From Candidatus Bathyarchaeota archaeon (GTDB lineage Archaea; Thermoproteota; Bathyarchaeia; TCS64), in the NCBI GenBank assembly GCA_016934355.1, contig JAFGTA010000108.1, forward strand, positions 1 through 8,130: a stretch of 8,130 nucleotides of DNA, in the 5' to 3' direction. Under the pieces are notes generated by a model, which saw only the letters and a list, made by a program, of their open reading frames with translations, had not been told where the DNA came from and searched no databases. This document shows positions 1 to 5,566 of the stretch, in pieces (position 1 is the first letter of the stretch; each line of letters begins with the position of its first letter). The position numbers and the translations under genes were made by a program.

Positions 1-588
1 TACGGCCCCGAGATAGGCATGAAGGTGCTTGACCTCATCGAGGCCAAGGGGGACAACGTCGTCGCCATCGACACCGGCGGAAGTGAGGACGGGTACCCGC
101 CGAAGCCCTACGCGGAGTGCTACTGGAGGGCGCGTGAGATGGGGCTCCACGTCGTCGCCCACCAGGGGGAGGGGGCAGGCGCCGACTACGTCTGGGAGTG
201 CCTGGAGCACCTGAACCCGGAGAGGATCGGGCACGGCGTCGCCGCCGGCGGTGACCCTGCGTTGATGAGGCTCATCGCGGAGAGGGGGATAACCATCGAG
301 TCGTGCCCCGTCAGCAACCTCAGGACGGGGGCGGTGACCTCGTGGGCTGAGCACCCAATCAGGAGGTTCATGGAGTATGGGATAAACGTCACGGTGAACA
401 GCGACGACCCGTCCATGTTCTACACCGACATGAACAACGAGTACCTCCAGCTACATAGGAACCTCGGGTTCACGGTAGAGGAGCTCTTCCAGATCAGCTT
501 GAACGCCGTGGAAACCAGCTTCCTCGACCCCGATTCCAAGGAGGCTATTAAGCGTGAGTTCAGAGCCGAATACGAGAAACTGATCTAG
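1..588 (+). CDS. Adenosine deaminase family protein, C-terminal part (5' end outside window)
   Basis: Open from base 1 to the TAG at 586-588 (195 codons), so the N-terminal part with the first metal-binding His-x-His lies off the left edge. The visible part carries the conserved blocks of the ADA/AMP deaminase amidohydrolase family: HQGE (window codons 54-57, HAGE in most family members; His is a zinc ligand and Glu the proton shuttle), ERIGHG (codon 78 His, catalytic), ESCPVSN (about codons 100-106) and NSDDP (codons 134-138, with the zinc-ligand and substrate-binding Asp pair). In this family the cytosolic enzyme deaminates adenosine or deoxyadenosine to inosine in purine salvage; some relatives act on other aminopurines, so the exact substrate is open. 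The Ala-to-Gln change in HQGE is the one visible departure from the usual motif. The gene is convergent with the small RAM-domain gene. Family assignment is firm; substrate is inferred. Confidence 0.9.
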   Translation, partial: YGPEIGMKVLDLIEAKGDNVVAIDTGGSEDGYPPKPYAECYWRAREMGLHVVAHQGEGAGADYVWECLEHLNPERIGHGVAAGGDPALMRLIAERGITIESCPVSNLRTGAVTSWAEHPIRRFMEYGINVTVNSDDPSMFYTDMNNEYLQLHRNLGFTVEELFQISLNAVETSFLDPDSKEAIKREFRAEYEKLI

Positions 589-597
589 CGATAGGCA

Positions 598-626
598 GTG
601 GGATCAACGCCCACGGGGACGTTTTT
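598..626 (+). terminator. Hairpin plus T-run after the deaminase gene
   Basis: GTGGG (598-602) pairs with CCCAC (610-614) across a 7-base loop, and five T residues follow at 622-626. This lies in the 44 bases between two convergent genes, where a terminator is expected. Archaeal termination depends mainly on the T-run, so the short stem may be incidental. Confidence 0.4.
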
Positions 627-632
627 CGCACT

Positions 633-863
633 CTATTCTGCTATGAAACATGTCACGGTTGCCTTTATGCCGTAGATCTGTCTGATCTTGTCCATGATCA
701 GGTAGTGGACGCCCTCGCGGGTGTCGCAGGCTAGCTTGACGTACATGTCGTATGGGCCGTAGATGTAGTGGGCCTCGGTTACACCCGGGATGTTACGTAT
801 CTCGTCGATGACCTTTCGCTCGATTCTGGGGTCAACTACAATCAGTACAAGTGCCTTAGGCAT
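633..863 (-). CDS. Stand-alone Lrp/AsnC ligand-binding (RAM) domain protein
   Basis: A 76-residue protein beginning MPKALVLIVVD and ending in TCFIAE. It matches the alpha-beta RAM domain (AsnC_trans_reg) that forms the effector-binding, oligomerising half of Lrp/AsnC regulators: a first beta strand (ALVLIVV), a helix (RKVIDEIRNI), the typical 'PGVTEAHYIYGPYDMYVKL' type turn and strand block, a second helix (VHYLIMDKIRQI) and a last strand ending in TVTCFI. There is no helix-turn-helix, so it cannot bind DNA as an Lrp regulator does. Such stand-alone RAM proteins (SARP type) are common in archaea and are thought to bind amino acids or partner with full-length Lrp proteins. An ATG three codons upstream (872) is an equally possible start; longer versions reaching 956 would add a tail with no family resemblance. 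It is convergent with the deaminase gene and divergent from metG. Confidence 0.85.
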   Translation of the reverse strand: MPKALVLIVVDPRIERKVIDEIRNIPGVTEAHYIYGPYDMYVKLACDTREGVHYLIMDKIRQIYGIKATVTCFIAE

Positions 864-890
864 GGAACCCATGGATCGGTGGAAGCGCGC

Positions 891-899
891 ATTAATAAA
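891..899 (-). promoter_or_regulatory. TATA-like box for the RAM-domain gene
   Basis: Read on the minus strand this is TTTATTAAT, close to an archaeal TATA box. Its centre lies about 23 bases before the ATG at 872 and 32 before the ATG at 863, which fits a leaderless or very short-leader transcript. The call rests on position and match only. Confidence 0.45.
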
Positions 900-921
900 C
901 AATACCGAGACAGGCAGCAAC

Positions 922-971
922 TCCGTCGACGGACTGATTACCCCCAAACAAGTCATTTGAAGTGTCGACGG
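922..971. repeat. Palindrome TCCGTCGACGGA and direct repeat GTCGACGG in the divergent promoter region
   Basis: A perfect 12-bp palindrome (922-933) contains GTCGACGG (925-932), and the same 8-mer recurs at 964-971, 39 bases downstream. Both lie between the divergent RAM-domain gene and metG, where an operator would be expected. A 12-bp palindrome alone is not rare at this window size; the repeated half-site and its location are what make it worth listing. No regulator can be named. Confidence 0.3.
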
Positions 972-980
972 TGGATCAAC

Positions 981-989
981 CTTAAATTA
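981..989 (+). promoter_or_regulatory. TATA-like box for metG
   Basis: CTTAAATTA lies in an otherwise mixed-composition gap. A start site about 25 bases downstream, near 1010, would leave a leader of about 44 bases before the metG start. A second weaker candidate, GTGTATAGA (1014-1022), would give a nearly leaderless transcript. The sequence does not decide between them. Confidence 0.35.
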
Positions 990-1053
990 ACCGGCAAGCC
1001 ATAGAAGGCAGAGGTGTATAGAACTCAGCAAACTTATTTCTCATAAGTACCCT

Positions 1054-2706
1054 TTGGATGAGAAGGTTCTCGTGACGTGCGGGCTCCCCTACGCTAACGG
1101 GCCCATGCACATAGCGCATCTCCGGACATATGTACCCGGAGACGTTTTCGTAAGGTACCTGAGGAAGCTCGGTCAGGATGTGGTGTTCTTCTGCGGCAGC
1201 GACACCCACGGAACGCCCATCACGGTCAAGGCCGAGGAGATGGGGGTCACGCCCGCGGAGGTCGTGGAAAAATACCACCGCCACTTCAAGGAGATACTGC
1301 CCAGGCTGGGCATCGTCTTCGACAACTACGGCAGCACCGACCACCCCCTCAACCACCGCAGGACACGCGAGATCGCGGAGAAGCTCATCGCCAACGGGTA
1401 CATCTACCAAAAGAACGTGGCCCTCCCATACTGCCCGACGTGCGACAGGTTCCTACCAGACAGGTACCTACGAGGGACGTGCCCCCACTGCGGCGCAGAC
1501 GCGCGTGGCGACGAGTGCGACCAGGGCTGCAAACGCTACCTTGAGCCCGGCGAGCTCCTCGACCCCCACTGCAGCATCTGCGGCACACGGGCCGAGATGA
1601 AGGAGACACGCCACTTCTTCCTCAAACTCACCGCGTTCGAGGGCTTCCTACGGGAGTTCCTCGAAACACTCGACGGCACCGACCTGGCCCGCAACTACGC
1701 CAGGCAGTGGCTTGAGCAGGGGCTCCGGGACTGGAACATCACCCGCAACATCGACTGGGGCATAAAGTTCCCCGGCGACGAGAGCCTCGTCCTCTACGTC
1801 TGGTTCGACGCCCCCATAGGCTACATCCAGAGCACAGAGGAGTGGGCGGACCGGACAGGCGGAGACTGGACCCACTACTGGAGGGGCCCGGGGAAGCTCA
1901 TCCACTTCATAGGCCCCGGCATAGTCTACCACCACTGCCTGTTCTGGCCAGCCATGCTGAAGGGCTCAGGGTACAGCGTACCCGACGCCATCATCGCCTC
2001 GGGCACGATGATGGTCGCGGGCCACGTGTTCAGCAAGAGCCGTGGCTACGTGGTCTGGGTCGAGGAAGACTACCTGGCCAACGGGCTGGACCCGGACGCC
2101 CTACGGTACTACATAGTCAGCTACACGGGGCAGACGCGTGACCTCGACTATAACTGGAAGACGTACGGCGACAAGGTGAACAAGGAGCTAGTCGGTAGCC
2201 TCGGCAACTTTATCTACCGCAGCCTGCTGTTCGCGCACCGCAGCTACGGCGGCGTCCCCGAAGGAGAGGTTGACCCCGAGGTACGGGGGCAGGTCGAGGA
2301 AGCAGTTGAGACCATCAGGGACGGCCTGGACGAGTACGAGTTTAAGAAGATATGCGACGCCGTCCTCGGGCTCTCCGACTACGGCAACAGGTACATCCAG
2401 TCAAAGGAGCCGTGGAGGCTAAGCAAGGAGGACCCGGAGGAAGCCGCTCAGGTCATTCATAACTGCGCCTGGCTGACCAAGGCGATAGCGGTGCTGATGG
2501 AGCCCATCATGCCTTTCAAAGCGGAGACGCTGTACGGGCAGCTCGGGCTGGACCTGAAGGACGCTGCGCTGGATCAAGCCTTTGCCCCCTTGGAGGTGGG
2601 CGCCGCGATAGGTAAACCTGAGCCCCTCTTCCAGCAGATACCGGATGAGGAAGTCGAGGCGCTGGAGGAGGCCATGATAATACGTATATCACGGGTGCAG
2701 GGATAG
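1054..2706 (+). CDS. metG: Methionyl-tRNA synthetase
   Basis: A 550-residue class I aminoacyl-tRNA synthetase that charges tRNA-Met with methionine using ATP. The Rossmann core begins TCGLPYANGPMHIAH, so the HIGH signature is HIAH (19-22). The connective zinc region has four Cys pairs: C127/C130, C143/C146, C155/C159 and C173/C176, the two-zinc arrangement usual in archaeal and eukaryotic enzymes. The KMSKS loop reads VFSKSRG (325-331): the second Lys (K328) is kept, the first is replaced. The WFDAPIGY block and the helical anticodon-binding domain (about 365-550, including LGNFIYRSL) are present. There is no C-terminal EMAP-II-like tRNA-binding domain; the length fits an archaeal enzyme without it. 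The start is TTG: the frame opens only at 991, has no ATG upstream of the conserved N-terminus, and no clear Shine-Dalgarno site is seen. The PHP gene follows after 15 bases. Confidence 0.97.
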   Translation: MDEKVLVTCGLPYANGPMHIAHLRTYVPGDVFVRYLRKLGQDVVFFCGSDTHGTPITVKAEEMGVTPAEVVEKYHRHFKEILPRLGIVFDNYGSTDHPLNHRRTREIAEKLIANGYIYQKNVALPYCPTCDRFLPDRYLRGTCPHCGADARGDECDQGCKRYLEPGELLDPHCSICGTRAEMKETRHFFLKLTAFEGFLREFLETLDGTDLARNYARQWLEQGLRDWNITRNIDWGIKFPGDESLVLYVWFDAPIGYIQSTEEWADRTGGDWTHYWRGPGKLIHFIGPGIVYHHCLFWPAMLKGSGYSVPDAIIASGTMMVAGHVFSKSRGYVVWVEEDYLANGLDPDALRYYIVSYTGQTRDLDYNWKTYGDKVNKELVGSLGNFIYRSLLFAHRSYGGVPEGEVDPEVRGQVEEAVETIRDGLDEYEFKKICDAVLGLSDYGNRYIQSKEPWRLSKEDPEEAAQVIHNCAWLTKAIAVLMEPIMPFKAETLYGQLGLDLKDAALDQAFAPLEVGAAIGKPEPLFQQIPDEEVEALEEAMIIRISRVQG

Positions 2707-2721
2707 CTATGGGATACCCTG

Positions 2722-3363
2722 TTGAGGCTTAAGCTCGACCTCCACGTCCACTCCGTTTATTCCGGCGACAGCCTGAACACCATAGACACCATCGTCGAAA
2801 GGATCAAGGCGGTGGGCTTCGACGGCTACGCGCTCACCGACCACGACACACTTGACGGGATACCCGAGGCACTACGGAAGAAAGGCGACTTGGCTGTTAT
2901 ACCAGCGGCGGAGATCACCGCACGCGGCGCCCACGTGCTAGCGCTCCTCCCCAGCGAGCCAATAGAACAGGGGCTCAGCATCGCCGAGACCGTGGACAGG
3001 ATACACGAACAGGGAGCCACCGCCGTACTCGCTCACCCCTACGGTCTGCCCCGCAGCTGGGTGTCTATACATGCGGCGAGGAAGGCCGGGCTCGACGCGA
3101 TCGAGGTCGCGAACAGCGCCCAGTTCCCTTTCGATTACATCTGCGGCCTCAACAGGAAGCTGGCGGAGGAGCTGGGTCTCCCGGTCACGGGTGGAAGCGA
3201 CGCCCACATCCCTGCGGCGATAGGCAGATGCTACACCATCGTGGACACGCCGACGAAGGAGCCTGAGGACGTCGTCGAAGCCATAAGGAAGGGCAGGACG
3301 GAGATCGGCGGCTCAGGTATAACGATCTGGGAACGCTTCAGAAAGACATTGAAAAAAGGTTAG
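2722..3363 (+). CDS. PHP-domain metal-dependent phosphoesterase
   Basis: A 213-residue single-domain protein of the PHP (polymerase and histidinol phosphatase) superfamily, related to the YciV/TrpH-like phosphoesterases. All characteristic metal-binding motifs are visible: DLHVHS (D6, H8, H10), TDHDT (D40, H41, D42), the Glu of PAAEIT (E64), H71, AHP (H105) and GSDAH (D160, H162). These residues form the trinuclear metal site that hydrolyses phosphoesters such as nucleoside 3',5'-bisphosphates, short RNA or histidinol phosphate; the substrate here is unknown. The start is TTG, immediately before the conserved first strand (RLKLDLHVH). The only nearby ATG (2709) is in another frame and hits a stop after seven codons. 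The 15-base gap after metG suggests co-transcription. The 3' end lies 10 bases from a convergent gene. Confidence 0.92.
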   Translation: MRLKLDLHVHSVYSGDSLNTIDTIVERIKAVGFDGYALTDHDTLDGIPEALRKKGDLAVIPAAEITARGAHVLALLPSEPIEQGLSIAETVDRIHEQGATAVLAHPYGLPRSWVSIHAARKAGLDAIEVANSAQFPFDYICGLNRKLAEELGLPVTGGSDAHIPAAIGRCYTIVDTPTKEPEDVVEAIRKGRTEIGGSGITIWERFRKTLKKG

Positions 3364-3373
3364 GAGGGGCCGG

Positions 3374-3796
3374 CTACTTCCAGCTGGACTCGATGTCGAA
3401 CAGCTCGATGCCAAGGTCGTAGTGCTTCTCGGGTCCCGCGAATGGCTCCATCTCGTATATCTGGGTCTTCTCCAACTCGAATCCTCCAAGCTTCGGCTCC
3501 TTCAAGGTGGTCCTGTCGAGGGCGACGGTCACCTGGCTGCTTAGCCTCGGCGACACGGCCTCGCCCCAGGCTGTCAGTACGGCAGCGTTCACGTTACCCA
3601 TCCATCCGCGGACGCCTGTGACCAGCCCGCCCATGTAGTCGGTGCTTTTACTTACAGCCTTTCTCATCTCTGCCTCGATGTGCAGGCCGTTGATCCGGTT
3701 CCCCCACTTTTGGTCTGAGACTTCGCCGTGATCCATGGCTGTGTTCACGACGATGTCTTGGCGCCGTAGGCTGAGCGCCTTCTCCATTAAAACCAT
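3374..3796 (-). CDS. Hypothetical protein, 140 residues, family not recognised
   Basis: A complete ATG-to-TAG frame beginning MVLMEKALSLRRQD and ending FDIESSWK; a second ATG (3785-3787) could also serve as start. The reading frame keeps G/C in third positions like its neighbours, which supports real coding. No signal peptide, transmembrane segment, Cys pair or catalytic motif is evident. The N-terminal third is basic and polar, the middle (about residues 53-72) is Gly/Val/Ala-rich with MGGLVTGVRGWMGNVNAAVL, and the C-terminal part is acidic (E/D-rich), suggesting a small soluble alpha-beta protein. It is convergent with the PHP gene and faces a large regulatory-looking gap upstream. I do not recognise the family and assign no function. 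Confidence 0.7.
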   Translation of the reverse strand: MVLMEKALSLRRQDIVVNTAMDHGEVSDQKWGNRINGLHIEAEMRKAVSKSTDYMGGLVTGVRGWMGNVNAAVLTAWGEAVSPRLSSQVTVALDRTTLKEPKLGGFELEKTQIYEMEPFAGPEKHYDLGIELFDIESSWK

Positions 3797-3825
3797 GTCT
3801 CTTTATTCTCCCCCATTCTGATGCC

Positions 3826-3839
3826 TGATGATATCATCA
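3826..3839. promoter_or_regulatory. 14-bp perfect palindrome upstream of the hypothetical gene
   Basis: TGATGATATCATCA reads the same on both strands. Its near edge is 30 bases before the ATG at 3796, in or next to the zone where the minus-strand TATA box should lie. A dimeric regulator bound here would block or assist transcription of the 140-residue gene. The identity of any such regulator is unknown. Confidence 0.4.
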
Positions 3840-3894
3840 TACACAGCCTTGTTTTGTCTCAGCTAGGCGTGTGTATCGGCGTCGCCATTGGAAT

Positions 3895-3915
3895 ATGTTA
3901 TAAACATTATAACAT
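3895..3915. promoter_or_regulatory. 21-bp inverted repeat, candidate operator
   Basis: ATGTTATAA (3895-3903) and TTATAACAT (3907-3915) are exact inverted copies around a 3-base spacer. The arm length and short spacer are typical of a helix-turn-helix dimer site. The arms also contain TATA-like TTATAA on both strands, so the site could overlap a bidirectional promoter. It lies about 100 bases upstream of the hypothetical gene and 340 upstream of the methylthiotransferase gene, so the controlled gene is uncertain. Confidence 0.45.
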
Positions 3916-3988
3916 CTAGGAATGGTTGGACATTCGGTTTTTCCATGTAAATGCAAAATATCCTCCTCTTTATAGGGTAACTTTCAAC

Positions 3989-4007
3989 GCTCTCAAACCA
4001 TGAGAGT
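3989..4007. other. Small hairpin in the gene-free region
   Basis: CTCTCA (3990-3995) pairs with TGAGAG (4001-4006) across the loop AACCA, with a possible G-U extension (3989/4007). There is no T-run next to it, so it does not look like a terminator. It may be part of a leader or small RNA, or incidental. Confidence 0.25.
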
Positions 4008-4188
4008 AACTATTAACTGAAACCCAGCAAAAACAGCCTCAGGAGATAACATAAAAAGAACAAACCACACCTCAACACCACCACACCATTAACATGAAAC
4101 GTTAAAGGAAATGGGGTAAGCGCCATCCCCCAGATATAAAAGAAAACCCGAAACGACGACGCTCAGACCCCATTAACAGTAAAACCCG

Positions 4189-4196
4189 CTTAAATA
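4189..4196 (+). promoter_or_regulatory. TATA-like box for the methylthiotransferase gene
   Basis: CTTAAATA is a good archaeal TATA match in GC-rich surroundings. A start site about 25 bases downstream, near 4219, gives a leader of about 35 bases. Alternatives are TTTAAAAC (4214-4221), which would give a shorter leader, and ATATAAAA (4134-4141), a longer one. Confidence 0.4.
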
Positions 4197-4253
4197 CCGG
4201 CATCAGCCACACCGTTTAAAACAGGCCGAGCCAAACCACACAGGAACAATCAG

Positions 4254-5528
4254 ATGCCCAACATCTACGTGAAAGCCTACGGGTGCAGCGCCAACACGGC
4301 GGACGCAGAGATAACAAAAGGGATGCTGAAGAATGCAGGCTACACGCTGGTACAGACGCCGGGTGACGCCGACCTCAGCATCCTCCTGACCTGCATCGTC
4401 AAGACGCCGACGGAGCAGAAGGTCACGAAGCTGCTGAGGAGGCTGCGCGACGCCGGGAAACCCATCGTCGTAGCCGGGTGCATGCCCAAGGCGATGCAGT
4501 CACACGTAGAGGAAACGGTGCCCACCGCGTCCATGGTGGGGCCAGACGACATCGAGCACATGGTCGAGGCCGTAGAGCAGGCGCTCAACGGCGAGAAAGC
4601 GGTGTACGTGAACGGCGAGCCCACAGACAGGACGTGCCTACCCCGGATAAGGGCTAACAGGCTCATCCACATCGCCCCCATCTGCAGCGGCTGCCTGGGC
4701 AACTGCAGCTACTGCATAGTGAAGCACGCCCGCGGCCGGCTGCACTCCTTCCCCGCGGAGGGCATCGTCCGGGACGCCGAGGCGGCCGTAGACGAGGGGT
4801 GTAAGGAGGTCTGGGTGACCGCCGAGGACACCGCCGCCTATAACTACGGTGGTGTGAGGCTTCCCCAGCTCCTAAAAGAGATCACAGGCATCGAAGGCGA
4901 TTTCAGGGTACGCGTCGGCATGATGACGCCCAACCAGGCTCTCCCGCTGGTGGATGGCCTCGTGGAGGCTTACTCAGACGAGAAAGTCTACAAGTTCCTC
5001 CACATCCCCATCCAGTCAGGCAACGACGACGTACTCAGGAACATGCGCCGCAGATACACGGTGCAGGACTTCAAGCGCCTCGTGACGCGGTTCAGGGAGG
5101 CGTACCCCGAGCTCGGGGTATCCACGGACATCATATGCGGGTTCCCAGGGGAGACCGAGGAACAGTATCAAGACTCGCTCGACCTTGTCGAGTGGCTGAG
5201 GCCGGACGTGCTCAACATCTCACGATACTGGGAGCGCCCCGGCACAGAGGCGTCCACCATGCCGGGAAGGCTTCACGGCCGAGACACCAAGGAACGGTCG
5301 CGGAGGCTCACCCATCTGTGGAAGGAGCTGGCCGTAGACGTGGGTAGGCGTTGGCTCGGCTGGGAGGGCGAGATACTGCTCACCGAGAAGGGGAAGGCAG
5401 GCACCAAGGTGGGCCGCAACTACGCGTACAAGGCGGTGGCCGTGGAGACCGACGCTGGGTTAGGCGAGTACTCGCGCGTCAAGGTCACGGATGTAGGCGT
5501 GGGTTTCCTGGTAGCAGAGATCGCATGA
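4254..5528 (+). CDS. MiaB-like tRNA (N6-threonylcarbamoyladenosine 37-C2) methylthiotransferase
   Basis: A 424-residue radical-SAM methylthiotransferase of the archaeal/eukaryotic CDKAL1-like branch, which converts t6A37 to ms2t6A37 in ANN-decoding tRNAs. The N-terminal UPF0004 domain starts YVKAYGCSANTADAE and supplies three Cys for the auxiliary 4Fe-4S cluster: C11, C47 (in TCIVK) and C76 (in AGCMPK). The radical-SAM motif is C147-x3-C151-x2-C154, inside CSGCLGNCSYC. Downstream blocks include HIPIQSGND and STDIICGFPGETEEQ, both typical of MiaB-type enzymes. A TRAM domain (about 362-424) for tRNA contact ends the protein. The length is normal for the family. The ATG lies directly before the first conserved strand. 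It is likely the first gene of a unit with the M81 gene, 38 bases downstream, although their functions have no obvious link. Confidence 0.93.
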   Translation: MPNIYVKAYGCSANTADAEITKGMLKNAGYTLVQTPGDADLSILLTCIVKTPTEQKVTKLLRRLRDAGKPIVVAGCMPKAMQSHVEETVPTASMVGPDDIEHMVEAVEQALNGEKAVYVNGEPTDRTCLPRIRANRLIHIAPICSGCLGNCSYCIVKHARGRLHSFPAEGIVRDAEAAVDEGCKEVWVTAEDTAAYNYGGVRLPQLLKEITGIEGDFRVRVGMMTPNQALPLVDGLVEAYSDEKVYKFLHIPIQSGNDDVLRNMRRRYTVQDFKRLVTRFREAYPELGVSTDIICGFPGETEEQYQDSLDLVEWLRPDVLNISRYWERPGTEASTMPGRLHGRDTKERSRRLTHLWKELAVDVGRRWLGWEGEILLTEKGKAGTKVGRNYAYKAVAVETDAGLGEYSRVKVTDVGVGFLVAEIA

Positions 5529-5537
5529 TTTATCGGC

Positions 5538-5561
5538 TCACGGGTGAATCCTCACCCGTGA
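5538..5561 (+). promoter_or_regulatory. Perfect 10-bp hairpin just before the M81 gene
   Basis: TCACGGGTGA (5538-5547) and TCACCCGTGA (5552-5561) are exact inverted copies around the loop ATCC. The hairpin begins 9 bases after the methylthiotransferase stop and ends 5 bases before the ATG at 5567. No T-run follows, so it is not a simple terminator. In RNA it would sit at the ribosome entry site; in DNA it could be an operator. If the M81 protein instead started at the ATG at 5525, the hairpin would lie inside the coding region. Confidence 0.55.
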
Positions 5562-5566
5562 ATCAG

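Larger units (their letters stand above)
3797..4253. other. 457-base gene-free region with palindromes and A/C-rich stretch
   Basis: No convincing reading frame is seen on either strand; ATGs such as 4111 (ATGGGGTAA) stop at once. The left part is AT-rich and holds two palindromes, listed separately. From about 4021 to 4250 the + strand is strongly A/C-biased (about 73% A+C by hand count; 50 of 60 bases in 4021-4080). No tRNA-like cloverleaf, C/D box pair in correct order or known riboswitch core was found. Small inverted repeats occur, such as TTAAC/GTTAA (4089-4093/4101-4105) and TGGGG/CCCCA (4112-4116/4128-4132). It most likely holds promoters for the two flanking divergent genes; a small RNA is possible but unproven. 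Confidence 0.6.

Noticed and set aside
864..956. Longer N-terminus for the RAM-domain protein (start at 956)
   Set aside because: The extra residues do not resemble a helix-turn-helix, and the stretch contains the TATA-like box and palindrome, so it is better read as promoter DNA.
3820..3875. C/D box small RNA suggested by TGATGA near 3826
   Set aside because: No CTGA D box follows at the right distance on either strand, and the TGATGA is fully explained as half of the palindrome TGATGATATCATCA.
4012..4190. Possible CRISPR array, because motifs containing GAAAC recur at about 80-base spacing
   Set aside because: The shared part is under 15 bases and imperfect, only three copies are seen, the spacing varies, and no cas gene is in the window. 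True repeats would be about 24-37 bases and nearly identical.
5351..5566. Long N-terminal extension of the M81 protein (frame open back to 5351)
   Set aside because: The extension overlaps the methylthiotransferase coding region in another frame, is Arg/Gly-rich as expected of a shadow frame, and lies before the family's conserved N-terminus at 5567.
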